Assembly (NCBI GenBank): GCA_054601695.1
Contig: BAAHQB010000048.1
Location: 558,001 to 622,000 of the forward strand
Reading direction: 5' to 3'
Source: Amorphochlora amoebiformis
Taxonomy: Eukaryota > Cercozoa > Chlorarachniophyceae
Length of the DNA stretch: 64,000 nt
Shown here: positions 1 through 14,944 of the stretch, piece by piece
Layout: each line of letters begins with the position of its first letter
Position numbering within the stretch: position 1 is the first letter of the stretch
Made by a program: the position numbers and the translations under genes
Notes under the pieces: model-generated
Told to the model about the DNA's origin: nothing
The model's database searches: none
What the model saw: only the letters and a program-made list of their open reading frames with translations

Positions 1-18
1 TACATATATATATATGTA

Positions 19-50
<32 letters not shown>

Positions 51-164
51 CATATATATATATATATGTAACATCTTTACATATACATAACAATTTATCG
101 TAAACTTTTACTTAGGTATAGCGAATATATAATATATAAATTAGTATTTATAATAATACTTATA

Positions 165-210
<46 letters not shown>

Positions 211-409
211 ATATTATATATGTACCTAATGTATATACATGAAATATATACTGATCTACATCGTGTTTCGTATACTACTACTAAACATAGCTTTCTTTGG
301 TAATTCGTATATAGCATTTATTTAAATAAATGTATACGTATATGCATACAGGTAAATATTTATATATATATATATATATAAATATAAAAACTGATATACA
401 AATATATAG

Positions 410-553
410 CAAACTGTCCGAAATCCAGCGAGATGTATTAGTTAACATAGCTTCTGGTAGAAGTGGCCGCCCCACAACTGAGGTATGCATATGTATATAT
501 ATGCATATATAATATATATATATATATATACATATATAACATATGTACATATA

Positions 554-592
<39 letters not shown>

Positions 593-737
593 TAGAACTG
601 ACCCCCTTCAACTCGGATATACTTTTATATACGAATATAAAACATATATATATATAAGTATGTAATATGTAAGTATATATGTGCGTATATATGGTAGAAC
701 TAGACGCCCTGCAATCGATTAACATTTATATATATAG

Positions 738-775
<38 letters not shown>

Positions 776-921
776 CACGTATTTACGGTAGAACGGTAAC
801 CCTACGACTGAGATATACTTGTATTATATTATGTATTTTATAAAATATATAGAAATATAGATATACGCACTTGTATGTAATATGTATGTATGTATGTATG
901 TGTACTTGTGTATGTACAAAA

Positions 922-967
<46 letters not shown>

Positions 968-1018
968 TTGTATGTAATATGTATGTATATATGTATGTGT
1001 ACTTGTGTATGTACAAAA

Positions 1019-1055
<37 letters not shown>

Positions 1056-2536
1056 TGTACGTACATATTTATGTAACACATATATACATTTACATTATAA
1101 AACTCGTATTAATGTATGTTTGTGATATATATACATATACATATACATGTATACATACATATATATTATATTACATTATCTATGTATATGCATATCGAGG
1201 TGGTCAACGTCATACAGAAATATGCTCATGTGTATGAATACATAGGTGTATCTATCCATACGTACATTGTATGTCAAGAGTAATATGTTACACAACGCGT
1301 AAACATACCTCTAAATATATATATATATATATATGTATGTATATATATAGAGTTTATATAAACAACAGGAGTGGCTTGGAACACTAAACGCTATCTTATT
1401 CCAGGGCTTAGCATTCTCCCTGCCCTCGTAATTGACAATTTTTTTAAAAATTCAAAAATGAGAGAGGGAGGGAGAAAGAGAAAGAGAGAGGAAGAGAGAG
1501 AATGAGAGAGTGAGAGAAAGAGAGAGAGAGAGAGAGCGAGAGAGATGGACAGATACAGAGAGATAAGCACAGAGAATATCGATAAACAATGGAGGGAGGA
1601 CAGAGAACGAAATTGCGGAAAAGAGAGAGGATTAATGTATAGATAGACAGAGAGAGACAGAAAAAGAGAGACGGGACAGAGACAGATGTAGAGATATTTT
1701 AAGTCACATGAGAGTGAATTCGAGAAATATAATACTATTATATATATATATATATATGTATATAGGACCCTAGAGAAGACGGCGGAGGCTATGGGGAGTC
1801 GCTTTCCTCTCTACCAACCTAGCCAGGTAATATATAATAATATAATATGTATATATATGTATATATATATATATTTAAATATATGTATATAAACACATAT
1901 ATCATATATATTTATATATGTATATATATGTAAATGTACGTAAAAATTTAAAATTATATCTATTTTTATGTATACATATAATTTGCACATAAATACATCT
2001 ATTCCATTGTATAAATAATTTATATTATATATATACATATATATATATATTATACCGTATCACTTAAATATAGATAGCAATAAAATACTTATAAAAAAAA
2101 TAAAAATATAGCTTTTATCATATATTTATTATACGCATAAATACAAATTTACACACAATAATTCTTAGAGAGCTAGCTATATTCAAGATTAAATCTATGC
2201 CAAACTTGAACCCTAACCCTAACCCTAACCCTAACCCTAACCCTAACCCTAACCCTAACCCTAACCCACCCTGTGGAGGAGTCAATGGTCCTAGGACGAA
2301 GACATGTTGAATAATCTGATCCTAACCCTAACCCTAACCCTAACCCTAACCCGAGTCAATGGTCCTCGGACTGAGACATGCTGAATAATTTGATCCTAAC
2401 CCTAACCCTAACATTAACCAAATCTTAACATTAACCCTTAACGTTAACCCTTAACGTTAACCCTATCGGTAATACTACCGTAATTATACCGTAATTATAC
2501 AGCAATACATTATGTGCAAATATCTATATGTAAGAG

Positions 2537-2577
<41 letters not shown>

Positions 2578-2636
2578 TTTACATATATAAATATATATAT
2601 ATATATATGTAGTATTTTACATAAGATATACATATT

Positions 2637-2669
<33 letters not shown>

Positions 2670-2837
2670 CATATATATGTATCGAAAGATCTTCATATGT
2701 ATACTTATCAGGATATATATTATACACATGCATACAAATATATATGGGTATGTATATACATGTATATATACATATATATATACACACATACATTATTTAT
2801 ATACATCACATGTGTGTGTGTGTAGTTTAGTACATAT

Positions 2838-2883
<46 letters not shown>

Positions 2884-3023
2884 ATATAATATATATATAT
2901 ATATATGTATATATACAAATATTCAGTACCTTATCAACGAGGCCCTAACGTCCCGACAGGCTGATCCTTTTCTTTTAAGTAAATACTTACATATATATAC
3001 ATATATATATACATACATATATA

Positions 3024-3062
<39 letters not shown>

Positions 3063-3215
3063 ATATTCATATATAAAAACATATACACATGTATACACAT
3101 GTTTACACACATGTAAAATCTATTTATGTATATATATATATATATATATACATATATCATATGTATAGATGCATAAATGTAATATATTAATGTGTACAAA
3201 ATATAGATATGTATC

Positions 3216-3271
<56 letters not shown>

Positions 3272-3368
3272 GCGTATTCAGATTGCTATGCACATAATTG
3301 TATATTTAGGTGTACGTAATATTACGAACATACACATTCATACAAGTATATGCTTCTTTATACGTATG

Positions 3369-3410
<42 letters not shown>

Positions 3411-3737
3411 ATATATATATATACATCTTATACGCATGTATTATATACATATATATATACATATTATATATATATATAGATATAATATATACATGTTGTA
3501 TAATTTACAACAGATATATTATAGTTATATATATATATATATATGTATACATGTGTACGTATATATGAATATATATATATATATGTACACATACGTATAT
3601 GTATCCATCATACGCCATTTTTAGGTATTATATACATGGCATTGGCTAGTCGGATAGGGATTGACTTAACTCCGGTATTTATACATAGCGTATGTAGTGT
3701 ACGTATATATAAGAGAGATGACAAATCTATACCATAT

Positions 3738-3769
<32 letters not shown>

Positions 3770-4130
3770 GTATACCGTAAAAAAACCAACCATGTAAGGA
3801 AAGAGAGAGGAGAGATAAGATATATAATATAGAATGAGGAATACATAGTAAATACATTATATACGTATGTTTATACATAGACATATATACGATATACATC
3901 GAAAGATATACAAATTCATTCATATATAGGTGTATCTCACTCAACTCCCAACGAAAATTCTCCTGCGGTTAAGCTTAACCCTAACCCTAACCGTAACCCT
4001 AACCCTAACCCTAACCCTAATCCCAACCCTAATCCTAACCCATTCACCAACCTACCATAGATCTTCGATGTATGTAATATATATATATATATTATCTATA
4101 TAGTAGAATACATATATATATATGTAACTA

Positions 4131-4161
<31 letters not shown>

Positions 4162-6029
4162 TATCCAACCTATTGCATGCTATCTCTGCCTCAACCCCAA
4201 CACTAGTCCTAACCCTAACCCTAACCCTAACCCTAACCCTAACCCTAACCCTAATCCTAACCCTAACCCTAACCCGAGTCAATGGTCCTCGGACTAAGAC
4301 GTGCTGAATAATCTGATCCTAACCCTAACCCTAACCTTAGCCCCAACCCTAACCCTAACCCTAATCCTAAGCTGAGTCATTGGCCCTCGGACTAAGACGC
4401 ACTGAATAATCTGATCCTAACCTAACCCTAACCTTAGCCCTAACCCTAACCCTAACCCTAACCCCAACCCGAGTCAATGGTCCTCGGACCAAGACGTGCT
4501 GAACAATCTGATCCTAACCTAGCCCTAACATTAGCCCTAACCCTAACCCTAACCCTAACCCTAAACCTAAGACGTGCTGAATAATCTGATCCTGACCCTA
4601 ACTCTAACATTAGCCCTAACCCTAACCCTAACCCTAACCCTAACCCGAGTCAATGGTCCTCGGACTAAGACGTGCTGAACAATCTGATCCTAACCCTAAC
4701 CTTAACCCTAACCCTAACCCTAACCCTAACCCTAACCCACACTAGAGTAAATGGTCCTCGGACTAAGACATGCTGAATAATCTGATCCTAACCCTAACCG
4801 TAACCCTAACCCTAACCCTCACCCTAACCGGAGTCAATGGTCCTCGGACTAAGACATTCTGAATAATCTGATCCTAACCCTAACCCTAACCCTAACCCTA
4901 CCCCTAACCCTAACCCTACCCCTAACCCTAACCCTAACCCTAACCCTAACTCTAACCGGAGTCAAATGTCCTCAGACAAAGACATGCGTAATAATCTGAC
5001 TCTAACCCTAACCTTAACCCTGACCCTAACCCTAACCCTAACTGGAGTCAATGGTCCTCGGACTAAGACATGCTGAATAATCTGATCCTAAACCTAACCC
5101 TAACCCAAACCCCAACCCTAACCCCAACCGGAGTCAATGGTCCCTCGGACTAAGACATGTTGAATAATCTTACCCTAACCCTAACCCTAACCCTAACCCT
5201 AACCCTAACCCTAACCCTTAACCCTAACCTAACCAGGACCCCTATGGATCGACCACCGGTGTACTTTATCGACCCAGCACGGAATGGAACGGTACGCTCA
5301 TATTTTGCTATAAGCGACCTGACCCTAATGTTTTGTTATGAGCGACCTGACCCTAACCGTAGCCCGACACCCTAACAAGCTAGCCCCAGCCCCGACACTC
5401 TGATTACAAACATTCATGGAATTTTCTTGGAATTTTCTCAGGAGGGGTGGATTGATTTGGACATCGTATGTTTGTTACAATTTTTATGTATTTTAAGGAG
5501 GGGTGAATGGATGAATGCTTATGTGTGTGAGAATGAATATATACATATATATATATATGTATGTAAATAAACATATGTATATGTATATATACATATATAT
5601 TTATATATATATATACGTGATATATATATATATATATACGTAGGCGTTTGAACTGGAAACGGTCATCCGAGATTTAGAGGCAGGGGCACGCATGAGTGCA
5701 GAGGAGGTCTATAACTACTACGTCTATTCTGATACCTATACATGCATTTTCGATATCTTACACATAGACATTTACGGACATATACCTGTACCCCATGTAC
5801 TCGTGGAAGAAAAAAAACGTAACTGTAAAGAAAAAAAGAACGTAACGTAACTGTAAAAAAAAAAAAGTAACGTTGAAAAAAAAAAAAACGTAACTACATC
5901 TCTTATATGTATAGAAGAGATATATGTATATCTATATATATATATATGTATCAGGCCGCTTCTCGTTCCCCCGCTGCTGCCGCGGCCGCAGGCTGGCTTC
6001 CCACCGTAATATATATATATATATATATA

Positions 6030-6066
<37 letters not shown>

Positions 6067-6235
6067 ACCAAAGTATATTCCTTCATTTGTATGTACATAT
6101 GTATCTCTCTATTTCTTGCCATGTGTTTGTAATATATACATATATATATAAATATATATACATATATGTGTATATATATGTATGTATAAGTGTTATGCTG
6201 GTATAATATCTCATATGTGAAATATATGTATATAC

Positions 6236-6269
<34 letters not shown>

Positions 6270-6840
6270 GTAGGACAACATTATATATATATATTACTTT
6301 TACATCTATATATCGACATATAAATGCCTACCCTAAATATCTTTACACTAAATATATATAGAGATATACATATTATATACATATATACATATATACTCTC
6401 ATACATTACATGTATATTATTAATAAGCATTTACTTAGCAAAAGCATATATTGACTAATTAGGGTAACGAAGGGGACGGTCCTAGCGCAAGTGGACCGCT
6501 TACACAACCAGGAATACAAGGAGAAACAGGTTACTACATCATATCTCAAATCAATATACGTTTGTATACTATCTTGTGAATATTACTATGTGCATATACA
6601 TACATATCCTCATGTTACATGTATTTGTATAGGTATGGCGCCCTTGGGCAGGATTCATGGGCAAATGTTAATGGCCTTAGCGAATTCTTGTATAATTCGG
6701 GGAGAAATTGATCAGGTTATGTACATATGCATAAGTTTATATGTAGTATGTATATACATTGTTATATATACATATATATATATATATATAATATTGTGTA
6801 TGTATGTTTATATTTATATATTTTTATCTGTTGTATATAC

Positions 6841-6873
<33 letters not shown>

Positions 6874-7261
6874 CATATATATATATGTGTAAATATATAT
6901 ATATATATATGTATACATTTTTATTACACATGGATGAATATGCTAATTTACGCATACACACACACACATATTTATATATATATATATATATATATATACA
7001 TACATATATATATATATATATACAGGTATGTATCTACATATGTAATATAGTGTATAAATATCACAAATATGTATCCACATATTAATCTGTTGGGGCTTTC
7101 ATATTATATGTAGTCCATGAGATGGAAGAGATTAGCTCGAGCACTACAAGAAGCTGTAGATATTCTCGAGGTGTATATCATATGTATAGTTATATATGTA
7201 TACATGTATATATATATATATATGTGTGTGTGTGTAAAATGTATATTTAAAAAGATGTATA

Positions 7262-7295
<34 letters not shown>

Positions 7296-7347
7296 CAAGT
7301 ATATGTAGGTCACTAAATATATTATAATATTTGTTTCATATGTAATA

Positions 7348-7409
<62 letters not shown>

Positions 7410-7663
7410 ACATACATATATATGTTTATATATATAGATATAATACATGTGTCAATCTGTATATGCATAATAGAAATAATAACAAATAATGTATCAAACA
7501 TAAATTATATTTATAACCCTACATCCATAATACTATATGATACATGCACATACAGAATACATATACTCATACATGTATTTTTATACATGTGACCTATACG
7601 TCAAACTACCTTCATCTATCAAATCCCAATTCAATCCCGCAGCTCAAAGAATTCAAGGGTTAA
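410..7663 (+). CDS. SirB1/FBXO21-type transglutaminase-like protein (5' partial)
   Basis: Thirteen phase-compatible exons: 410-482, 1369-1427, 1766-1826, 2927-2978, 3625-3674, 3930-3967, 5237-5291, 5644-5706, 5955-6005, 6463-6529, 6633-6715, 7114-7170, 7643-7663 (TAA). Joined, the middle reads [18 protein letters not shown], then [16 protein letters not shown], then [13 protein letters not shown], then [13 protein letters not shown]. This matches the SirB1/FBXO21 pattern (asparagine-led start, 'Pi-Ls-iY-va-R-G-l', 'PGHFllR', 'yIDPf-gG'). The C-terminal part ([19 protein letters not shown] onward) fits the family's helical TPR-like tail, reached through an Ala-rich and Gly/Pro-rich linker (exons 9-10). 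The invariant-looking PGHF is PTKI here, so any transglutaminase-like catalysis is doubtful. FBXO21 relatives act in ubiquitin ligases; no F-box is visible because the N-terminus lies outside the window. Introns are (TA)n, a polypurine tract and telomeric arrays. Exon structure is inferred from splice sites and phase; the family call comes from motif memory. Confidence 0.75.
591..815 (+). repeat. Three degenerate copies of the 3' end of exon 410-482
   Basis: The last ~27 nt of the upstream exon plus its donor (ggtagaag...caactgag|gta at 456-487) recur, diverged, at 591-617, 693-718 and 787-815. Each starts with ggtagaac, keeps a ccc-rich core and a caact/cgact end, and is embedded in (TA)n. 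The copies carry stops or frame changes and are probably non-coding. Confidence 0.65.
868..1022 (+). repeat. Direct repeat, ~97-bp period
   Basis: A ~55-bp segment (cttgtatgtaatatgtatg ... gtgtatgtacaaaaat) occurs at ~868-922 and again at ~965-1018, separated by (TA)n. It lies inside an intron of the SirB1-like gene and nothing in it looks coding. Confidence 0.7.
1456..1715 (+). repeat. Polypurine (GA-rich) tract
   Basis: About 260 nt of almost pure purine on the + strand (agagagg, gagaaag, gagagag repeats), in the intron between exons 1369-1427 and 1766-1826. Such tracts can adopt triplex (H-DNA) structures. It is on the sense strand of the gene, so it is a purine-rich, not pyrimidine-rich, intron segment. 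Confidence 0.85.
2206..2470 (+). repeat. Intronic CCCTAA array with spacer units
   Basis: Runs of CCCTAAC interrupted by two copies of a spacer of the form GTCAATGGTCCT(C/A)GGAC, ..., TGCTGAATAATCTGATC. It lies in the intron between exons 1766-1826 and 2927-2978 and degenerates at its 3' end into cattaacc/cgttaacc variants. Confidence 0.9.
3968..5236 (+). repeat. Large intronic telomeric-repeat/spacer array
   Basis: A complete intron of the SirB1-like gene. Apart from a (TA)n block at ~4078-4160 it consists of (CCCTAA)n alternating about ten times with a ~44-nt spacer (GAGTCAATGGTCCTCGGACT, then AAGACRTGCTGAAYAATCTG, then ATC). The spacer contains the hairpin GTCCtcGGAC. The 3' splice site (aacctaaccag|G) is formed directly by the end of the array. 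This is an interstitial array, not a chromosome end, because coding exons continue on both sides. Confidence 0.93.
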
Positions 7664-8131
7664 TTAGAGTCACGGTAGGCGAGCGAATTCAATACAACTA
7701 GTACTGATGTTGTCAATCAAGCAGTTCAAAACTTCTTCGAATTCTTACCTTCAATTAGTTAGCTTAGCGGCTTTGCATGCAAGCAGTTGCCGGAAATCAG
7801 TTCGACCAAGTGCAAATAATAAGGCTTTAATTATATATTAATCTATTGTAACCTAGCTTCACTAGATCTAGTAGATATATGCTTTCACATGCAGAGATAC
7901 TAGATATAGTAGTAGTAGTAACAGGTAGTCTAGTACTGTGACTGACTAGACTGAGTACCGTGAATCTATTTACTCCAGTTACTAGACGGTGTTCAATATC
8001 GGATCCATGATGAGGATGTGAATACGCTATGATAAATCTAATACCTCATGTCATGTGATTATTTAGATTGGCTAATAAGATTAACTAGATTAACTTCGTG
8101 CGACGTCTAACCGCCTACTACGGCCATGATA
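7664..8131. other. Convergent spacer between genes A and B
   Basis: 468 bp between the TAA of the SirB1-like gene and the TAA of the dehydrogenase. It is not (TA)n; it is rich in CTAG/ACTAG and tagtagtag motifs (e.g. ~7860-7990). No exon or RNA gene recognised; presumably holds both 3' ends. Confidence 0.6.
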
Positions 8132-8341
8132 TTAACGTCTCCTCTCGCGGAACCACCTGACGGCGGTCTTCTTCGCCTCGTCTGAGGTAAATCGGGGATG
8201 ATAACCAAAGTCTCGCGTAGCGCGCTCATGGGTGAAAAAGTGATCGATGCAGATCGCTGGCCAATATATGTATGTTGGTGTTCTAGTACTAGCATTAATC
8301 ATGATATATACATACATATGTATATATATATATACATATAC

Positions 8342-8373
<32 letters not shown>

Positions 8374-8644
8374 GTAAATGGTATTATACTTATGTTTTCC
8401 AGCATATACATACATATGCATATATATATATATATATATATTATAACATACTATGATACATTATACATATATAAAAGTATACAATATACATATATACAAT
8501 ACATATATATATATATATATTATATATGTGTAATATATATGTATATATTTATATGTAGGGAAGGGGTGAGAAGGAGAAGAGGGGGAGCAAGGAGGAAGAA
8601 ATATGGAGGGAGTATTCGTATATAATATGTATATATATATATAT

Positions 8645-8684
<40 letters not shown>

Positions 8685-8782
8685 GTATAGATGCAATAGC
8701 ACATATATATTATAATGTATATATATATATATTTATATATTTTTATATATATATATATATAGATACATACATAAATGTATGC

Positions 8783-8821
<39 letters not shown>

Positions 8822-9584
8822 AATATATATTGGTATATATTTATGTAAGTGGGGTGTACACATAATATAAATAATTAAATGAATGTACACATGTACATCT
8901 TATAAATACTTTCTACTTAGAATTTATATGAAAATATCAATGTTACATATATATTTTACAATTACATATCTATAGTATATATATATATATATATATGTGT
9001 ATAGATGTATATTCTATTTTCACACACCTTTATAAATATTCCGGGTAGGCATAGGGTCGAAACTGGACCAAAAGAATGACACGAAGAAATGAAGTATCTA
9101 AGAATAATATATATATAGATATATATATATATGCATATATGTATATGTATGTACATATATACTCATATATGTACATATATACATATATATGTAAATATAA
9201 ATATATAATACACATATATATATATTTATATATACATATAAATATATATATATATATATACACACACATGTGTGTGTATTCATAAAATAAACAATACACA
9301 TACAATATAATACATAGATACAAAAATATGCATATTTAATTTGTAATACCAATATATACATACATACATAAAATAATACCTCAATCAGGACGCCTAGAAG
9401 GAATACCAGTGGGTTGGGTACATACCACGTGGGCAGGCGCATTCCCTGTATACATATATATACACATATATATATATATATATAATATATATGTATATAT
9501 CTGTATAATATGCACATACATTGTACATGTGTATATGTGTATAATATAATATAATACTGTATATACACACACACATATGTATGT

Positions 9585-9622
<38 letters not shown>

Positions 9623-10240
9623 TACGTGCATACTATTAAATACATGAATGTACATATATATATATATGTTTTATTATTGTACGTATACACACATAGGTTG
9701 TCCAGGAGTAAGGTGCGGTAAGGGTTCAGGTTAGGGTTAGGGCTAGGATTAAACATGATTAGGATTAGGGGTAGGGTTACGGTTAAGGTCACGGTTGGGA
9801 ATAGGTATAGAGCTAGACGTTACGCTTACACAAGCTTGAACGTAGGGGTCGCATAACCTCCACCAGTTTATGGGAAGGCCTTCGGATATGTGGTATCTGC
9901 GGGTATGTATGTTGTTTGAGTTGTGTACCATGGTTTTGTTTGTGTGTGTGTTGGTATATGTATAAGTCAGTGTAATATATATTTATATATATATGTGATG
10001 TATACATGCACAAATATGTATAGAATGTATTTGGTACTTTTTCTTGCATATATTACATTTGTTCATGCATATATCCCCATTTATATATACATATGTATAT
10101 ATGCATCCATGTACAGATATAAATATGTATGTATGTAAGTACACACACACACATATATATATATATATGTATATATGTAATATATGTATATGTATACATA
10201 TATATGCATTACACGTAGTCACATATATACGTTTACAAAT

Positions 10241-10285
<45 letters not shown>

Positions 10286-11421
10286 TACAGGCGTACACAC
10301 ATACGTACACGAAGCAAATACAAACATACAAAATACAACATATAACACGTAAGATATAATCCACTCACGCCTCTCCCGCAGGCACTGCGCTGGCATCAGT
10401 AAGCCTTTACAAGATTAGGATTAGGATTATATCTAGGGTGACACAGCGTGACATGACAGCGTGACATGACAGCGTGACATGACAGCGTGACATGACAGCT
10501 GCCGTGACATATTACATCGACATCGAGCGCATACGACTACGTGACATGGTTGGATGTAGGATATGGTCAGGGTTAGGTTTTGGGTGCTTGCCTGAGGGCA
10601 GCTAGGACGTGTGCGTGTGCAACATTTCCGGCGTAAACCTTATGTTTTAGTGTAAATATATATTCATATTTATATTTTTATATATGTATATAGAAATACA
10701 TTTACACATATACATATATCTTTATACAAAAAAATACACGTACGAACATATATACTATACACATGTGCGACTATATAGCTACATACATGCATACCGCGTC
10801 GATTCGAGACTGAGAAGGGTTTCCCAGAAGCACAACGAGCTTACCTACGGATAGGGTAAGGGTTAGCATTAGGATGAGAATGGAGTTTGGAGAAGGTTTG
10901 AGTATGACCAGAACGAACTGCCCGAAGCACCGTGTCCATATGAGGATCTCGTTCTCCTACATAAGTATATATATATATATATAAACCTATACAGAGTATA
11001 GGCATAAACATATATATATATATGTAGATATATAAATCAATGTATACAATTTATATACATAGAAGGAATCAAGGCACGAACCGTACACGTGTGAGGGCCT
11101 CAGCGCGCAAGTGAGGAGGCCATCCGTACCATTGGCGCGCAAAATTAATTTTTCGGCAGCTATTTTCGTTCGGGAATAGTCATTTACAGGATATTTGGCG
11201 TATGGAATATTCTTGGCGTTACCTGATATATGTAGAGTTTCTTATATGTCATTTGTTTTGTAAAATAGCGGGCATAGGGTTCCTCATATTCCTTATATTA
11301 CTCGAGTATAGGTGTATTCTTCCGTGTACTATACTTATGTATGTATTTATACACAAAGATATATGTATATATATATATATAAATGTTATACACACACATA
11401 TATATATATATATAATATATA

Positions 11422-11453
<32 letters not shown>

Positions 11454-12421
11454 GTATATATATAGAGGGAATAGGTTCACGGGGTATTGAGCGTAGGGAG
11501 TGGTCTTCGTATATATATATATATATGTATATGTACATATATGTATATGTGTGTATATATGTGTATAATTTATATATATATATATATGTATAAATGTATA
11601 TATATGTCGTTAATATACACATAACCATTGCGGATCGGGGTGCCACTATACACAACATCCTAGTTTAGATTAAGATATATGTTGAGACTAAGGTTAGGAT
11701 TAAGTAGAGTTTGGTTGCGGTTTCGGGTTAGGATTAAAATTCAGAATTAAAAAAACTTTTCAAGTAGTTAACTAGTGTCCTTTCTGGCTGCTAGTTCTGG
11801 CCCTGATCTCAACCCAACCCTAACTCTATCCCTATAAATATGATATATGTATATGTGTACATATGTGTTTGTCTATATATATATATATATATATATAAAT
11901 ATATATAATGTGTGTGTGTATATATATTACATTTATAGAGCATCCTACATACTCTTCAGAGAACCAGGATTAGGGTTAAGGTTATGGCTAGGGTTAGGGC
12001 TAGTGTTAGGGCTAGGTTAGGGCTAGGGTTAGGGCTAGGGTAAGGGCTAGGGTTAGGGCTACGGTTATGGTGTACCATTGTTGAAGTGTAAACAAGCCGA
12101 TGGATGTTCATCCGCTTGCAGGCCTGGATTTAATGCGGGAATGTGTGTACATATGATATAGATATTACATATATATATATATAATCTACAATACATACAT
12201 ACATATATACATATATATTTATCTATTAATGTAAAGTGTATGTGTATATATTTGCAGTATATATGTACCTATATGTTCATATGTATACCTCAATTACGTT
12301 CTGAGTGCCATCCACATTCACCCGTTTGATTAGAGGGTTACTGTTTAAAGATCTGCAAAATATTATGCGCCAAAATGTAAAATCTTCGTATCTATAGGTA
12401 TATATGTTGTATATATGCACA

Positions 12422-12454
<33 letters not shown>

Positions 12455-12901
12455 GTGTATATATATATGTATTATATACATATGCATACACATATATACA
12501 CATATATACACATATATACACATATATGTATATGTGTATATATATGTATATATATATATATATGTATATATAAGTAGAATAAAACACATATTAATATATA
12601 CAAAATATAACATATATATATATATAAAATGTAATGTATATATATATATATATACATGGTAAATGTATATGTATAAGATATTTAACATTGGGTTAGGATG
12701 AACGTTAGGGTGTACACGTCCACAAGCGAAGCTAAATGAAAGACGACATCGATCTATTACATTTGTCGATATATATATATATATATATATATTATGCATA
12801 TATATATATGTACATATAACATATACATTTACTTACATATATATATATATATATATACATTTATATATGTATATTATATATATATATATATATATTATAT
12901 C

Positions 12902-12933
<32 letters not shown>

Positions 12934-13508
12934 ATATCCATTTAATGGCTATATATATATATATATAAATTATGTTTTTTTGTATTATACATAATAATAT
13001 GTTTATATATGTAAATATGTGTATATGTTTTTACTTGCACATAAACATATATAATAGATATTTATATTACACATATACATGTATTATATATACATATACA
13101 CATACATACAGTATTTTCTTTTTTGTACATCGTACTACACATAGACATGTATATATATATATATATATATTTATTTATATTTATATTTATTTATATATAT
13201 ATATATACATATATTTGATATGCATATTATATATATATATATATATATATATTATGTATATGTATAGATGTAATATAATGTATACCTCCCCACGAAATGC
13301 CTCTTGTAGATCCGACGGTTTAAGGATATCGCCGACAACCGTTTCGATTCTAGGAGAATTCTTTTCTTCCTATATATACATATATGATACATATATATAC
13401 ACTATATAAAACCCTATTCTTCCTATAAATATATGTGCATATATTTGATGTATACAGACATATAATATATAATATATATATAGAAATATATGTGTGTATA
13501 TATATATG

Positions 13509-13549
<41 letters not shown>

Positions 13550-14021
13550 TATATACATACGTTTATATAAATATCTATATATATCCATCTGATAAATACA
13601 CACACACACACATATATATACATGTATATATATATATATATATATTTAGCATTTATAGAGACATATACATACATTATATATATATATAAATATATATATA
13701 TTTATATATATATATATATAATATACACATATATACACATATATGTACATATATATTGTTGTATATACAAAAAATGTATTTATGTACACACAGGGACATA
13801 TATATATATATATAAATTTATACATATGTATATATATATATATATATTTATATATATGTGCATATATATTGTTATGGATATATGTGCAACATTTCATATG
13901 TATGCTTAGATGTACATCAAGTATATACCTGATTGGCGAAATCCAAAGGACAGGGGCGACGGTCAAATATGCGAATCAACTCGAGGGGTTTATCTGCATA
14001 TACACATGTTGAATACATATT

Positions 14022-14061
<40 letters not shown>

Positions 14062-14068
14062 TTATCTC

Positions 14069-14114
<46 letters not shown>

Positions 14115-14125
14115 TACTCATCATG

Positions 14126-14157
<32 letters not shown>

Positions 14158-14221
14158 GTATATATTTAAATATCTATATATATATATATACATCTATGAA
14201 TGTACAAGGTATACGAGTGAA

Positions 14222-14271
<50 letters not shown>

Positions 14272-14320
14272 ATTATATTATATATATATATATATATATG
14301 TATATAGATATATATTTTGG

Positions 14321-14363
<43 letters not shown>

Positions 14364-14453
14364 AAGGTGAGGATAGATACACTACCTATTCCGTAAAGGT
14401 CTGGGCGTCCATGTAGCCTGTTTTGTTATTATATAAAATATATATACTTACTT

Positions 14454-14495
<42 letters not shown>

Positions 14496-14574
14496 ACATA
14501 TGTATGCACACATATATTGCAGATTAATAGATAAGTACTATATGTGTGTAATATAATATGTATATATATATATA

Positions 14575-14609
<35 letters not shown>

Positions 14610-14623
14610 AATAAATACAGTTA

Positions 14624-14682
<59 letters not shown>

Positions 14683-14908
14683 ACATGTATTCTTATATAT
14701 ATGAATATATATAAAAATATATATAGAAAACATATTCCATATTATATTATGATATGTGCATTTGAGTATAGGTATAATGCATATTATATTTACATATATA
14801 TATAATATATATATGTGTATGTGTATATAATGTATATATATTTATATTATATATATATATATACATATATGTATATATATATATATATGTATGTAAATAT
14901 ATATAAAA

Positions 14909-14944
<36 letters not shown>

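Noticed and set aside
1195-1230. Possible further copy of exon 410-482 (gaggtggtcaacgtcataca)
   Set aside because: Similarity limited to a few scattered bases; cannot be separated from chance.
4052-4282. RVRVRV- and LTLTLT-type open frames at 4052-4282, 5157-5250 and 17702-17911
   Set aside because: Six-base telomeric repeat has no stop in some frames; the repeated dipeptides are artefacts. The true exons beside them use different frames.
3968-5236. Chromosome end / true telomere
   Set aside because: Exons of one gene lie on both sides with matching phase, so the array is interstitial.
8107-8295. 62-aa minus-strand frame ending NIMAVVGG
   Set aside because: Out-of-frame reading of the dehydrogenase terminal exon; the 3beta-HSD C-terminal pattern is in the other frame.
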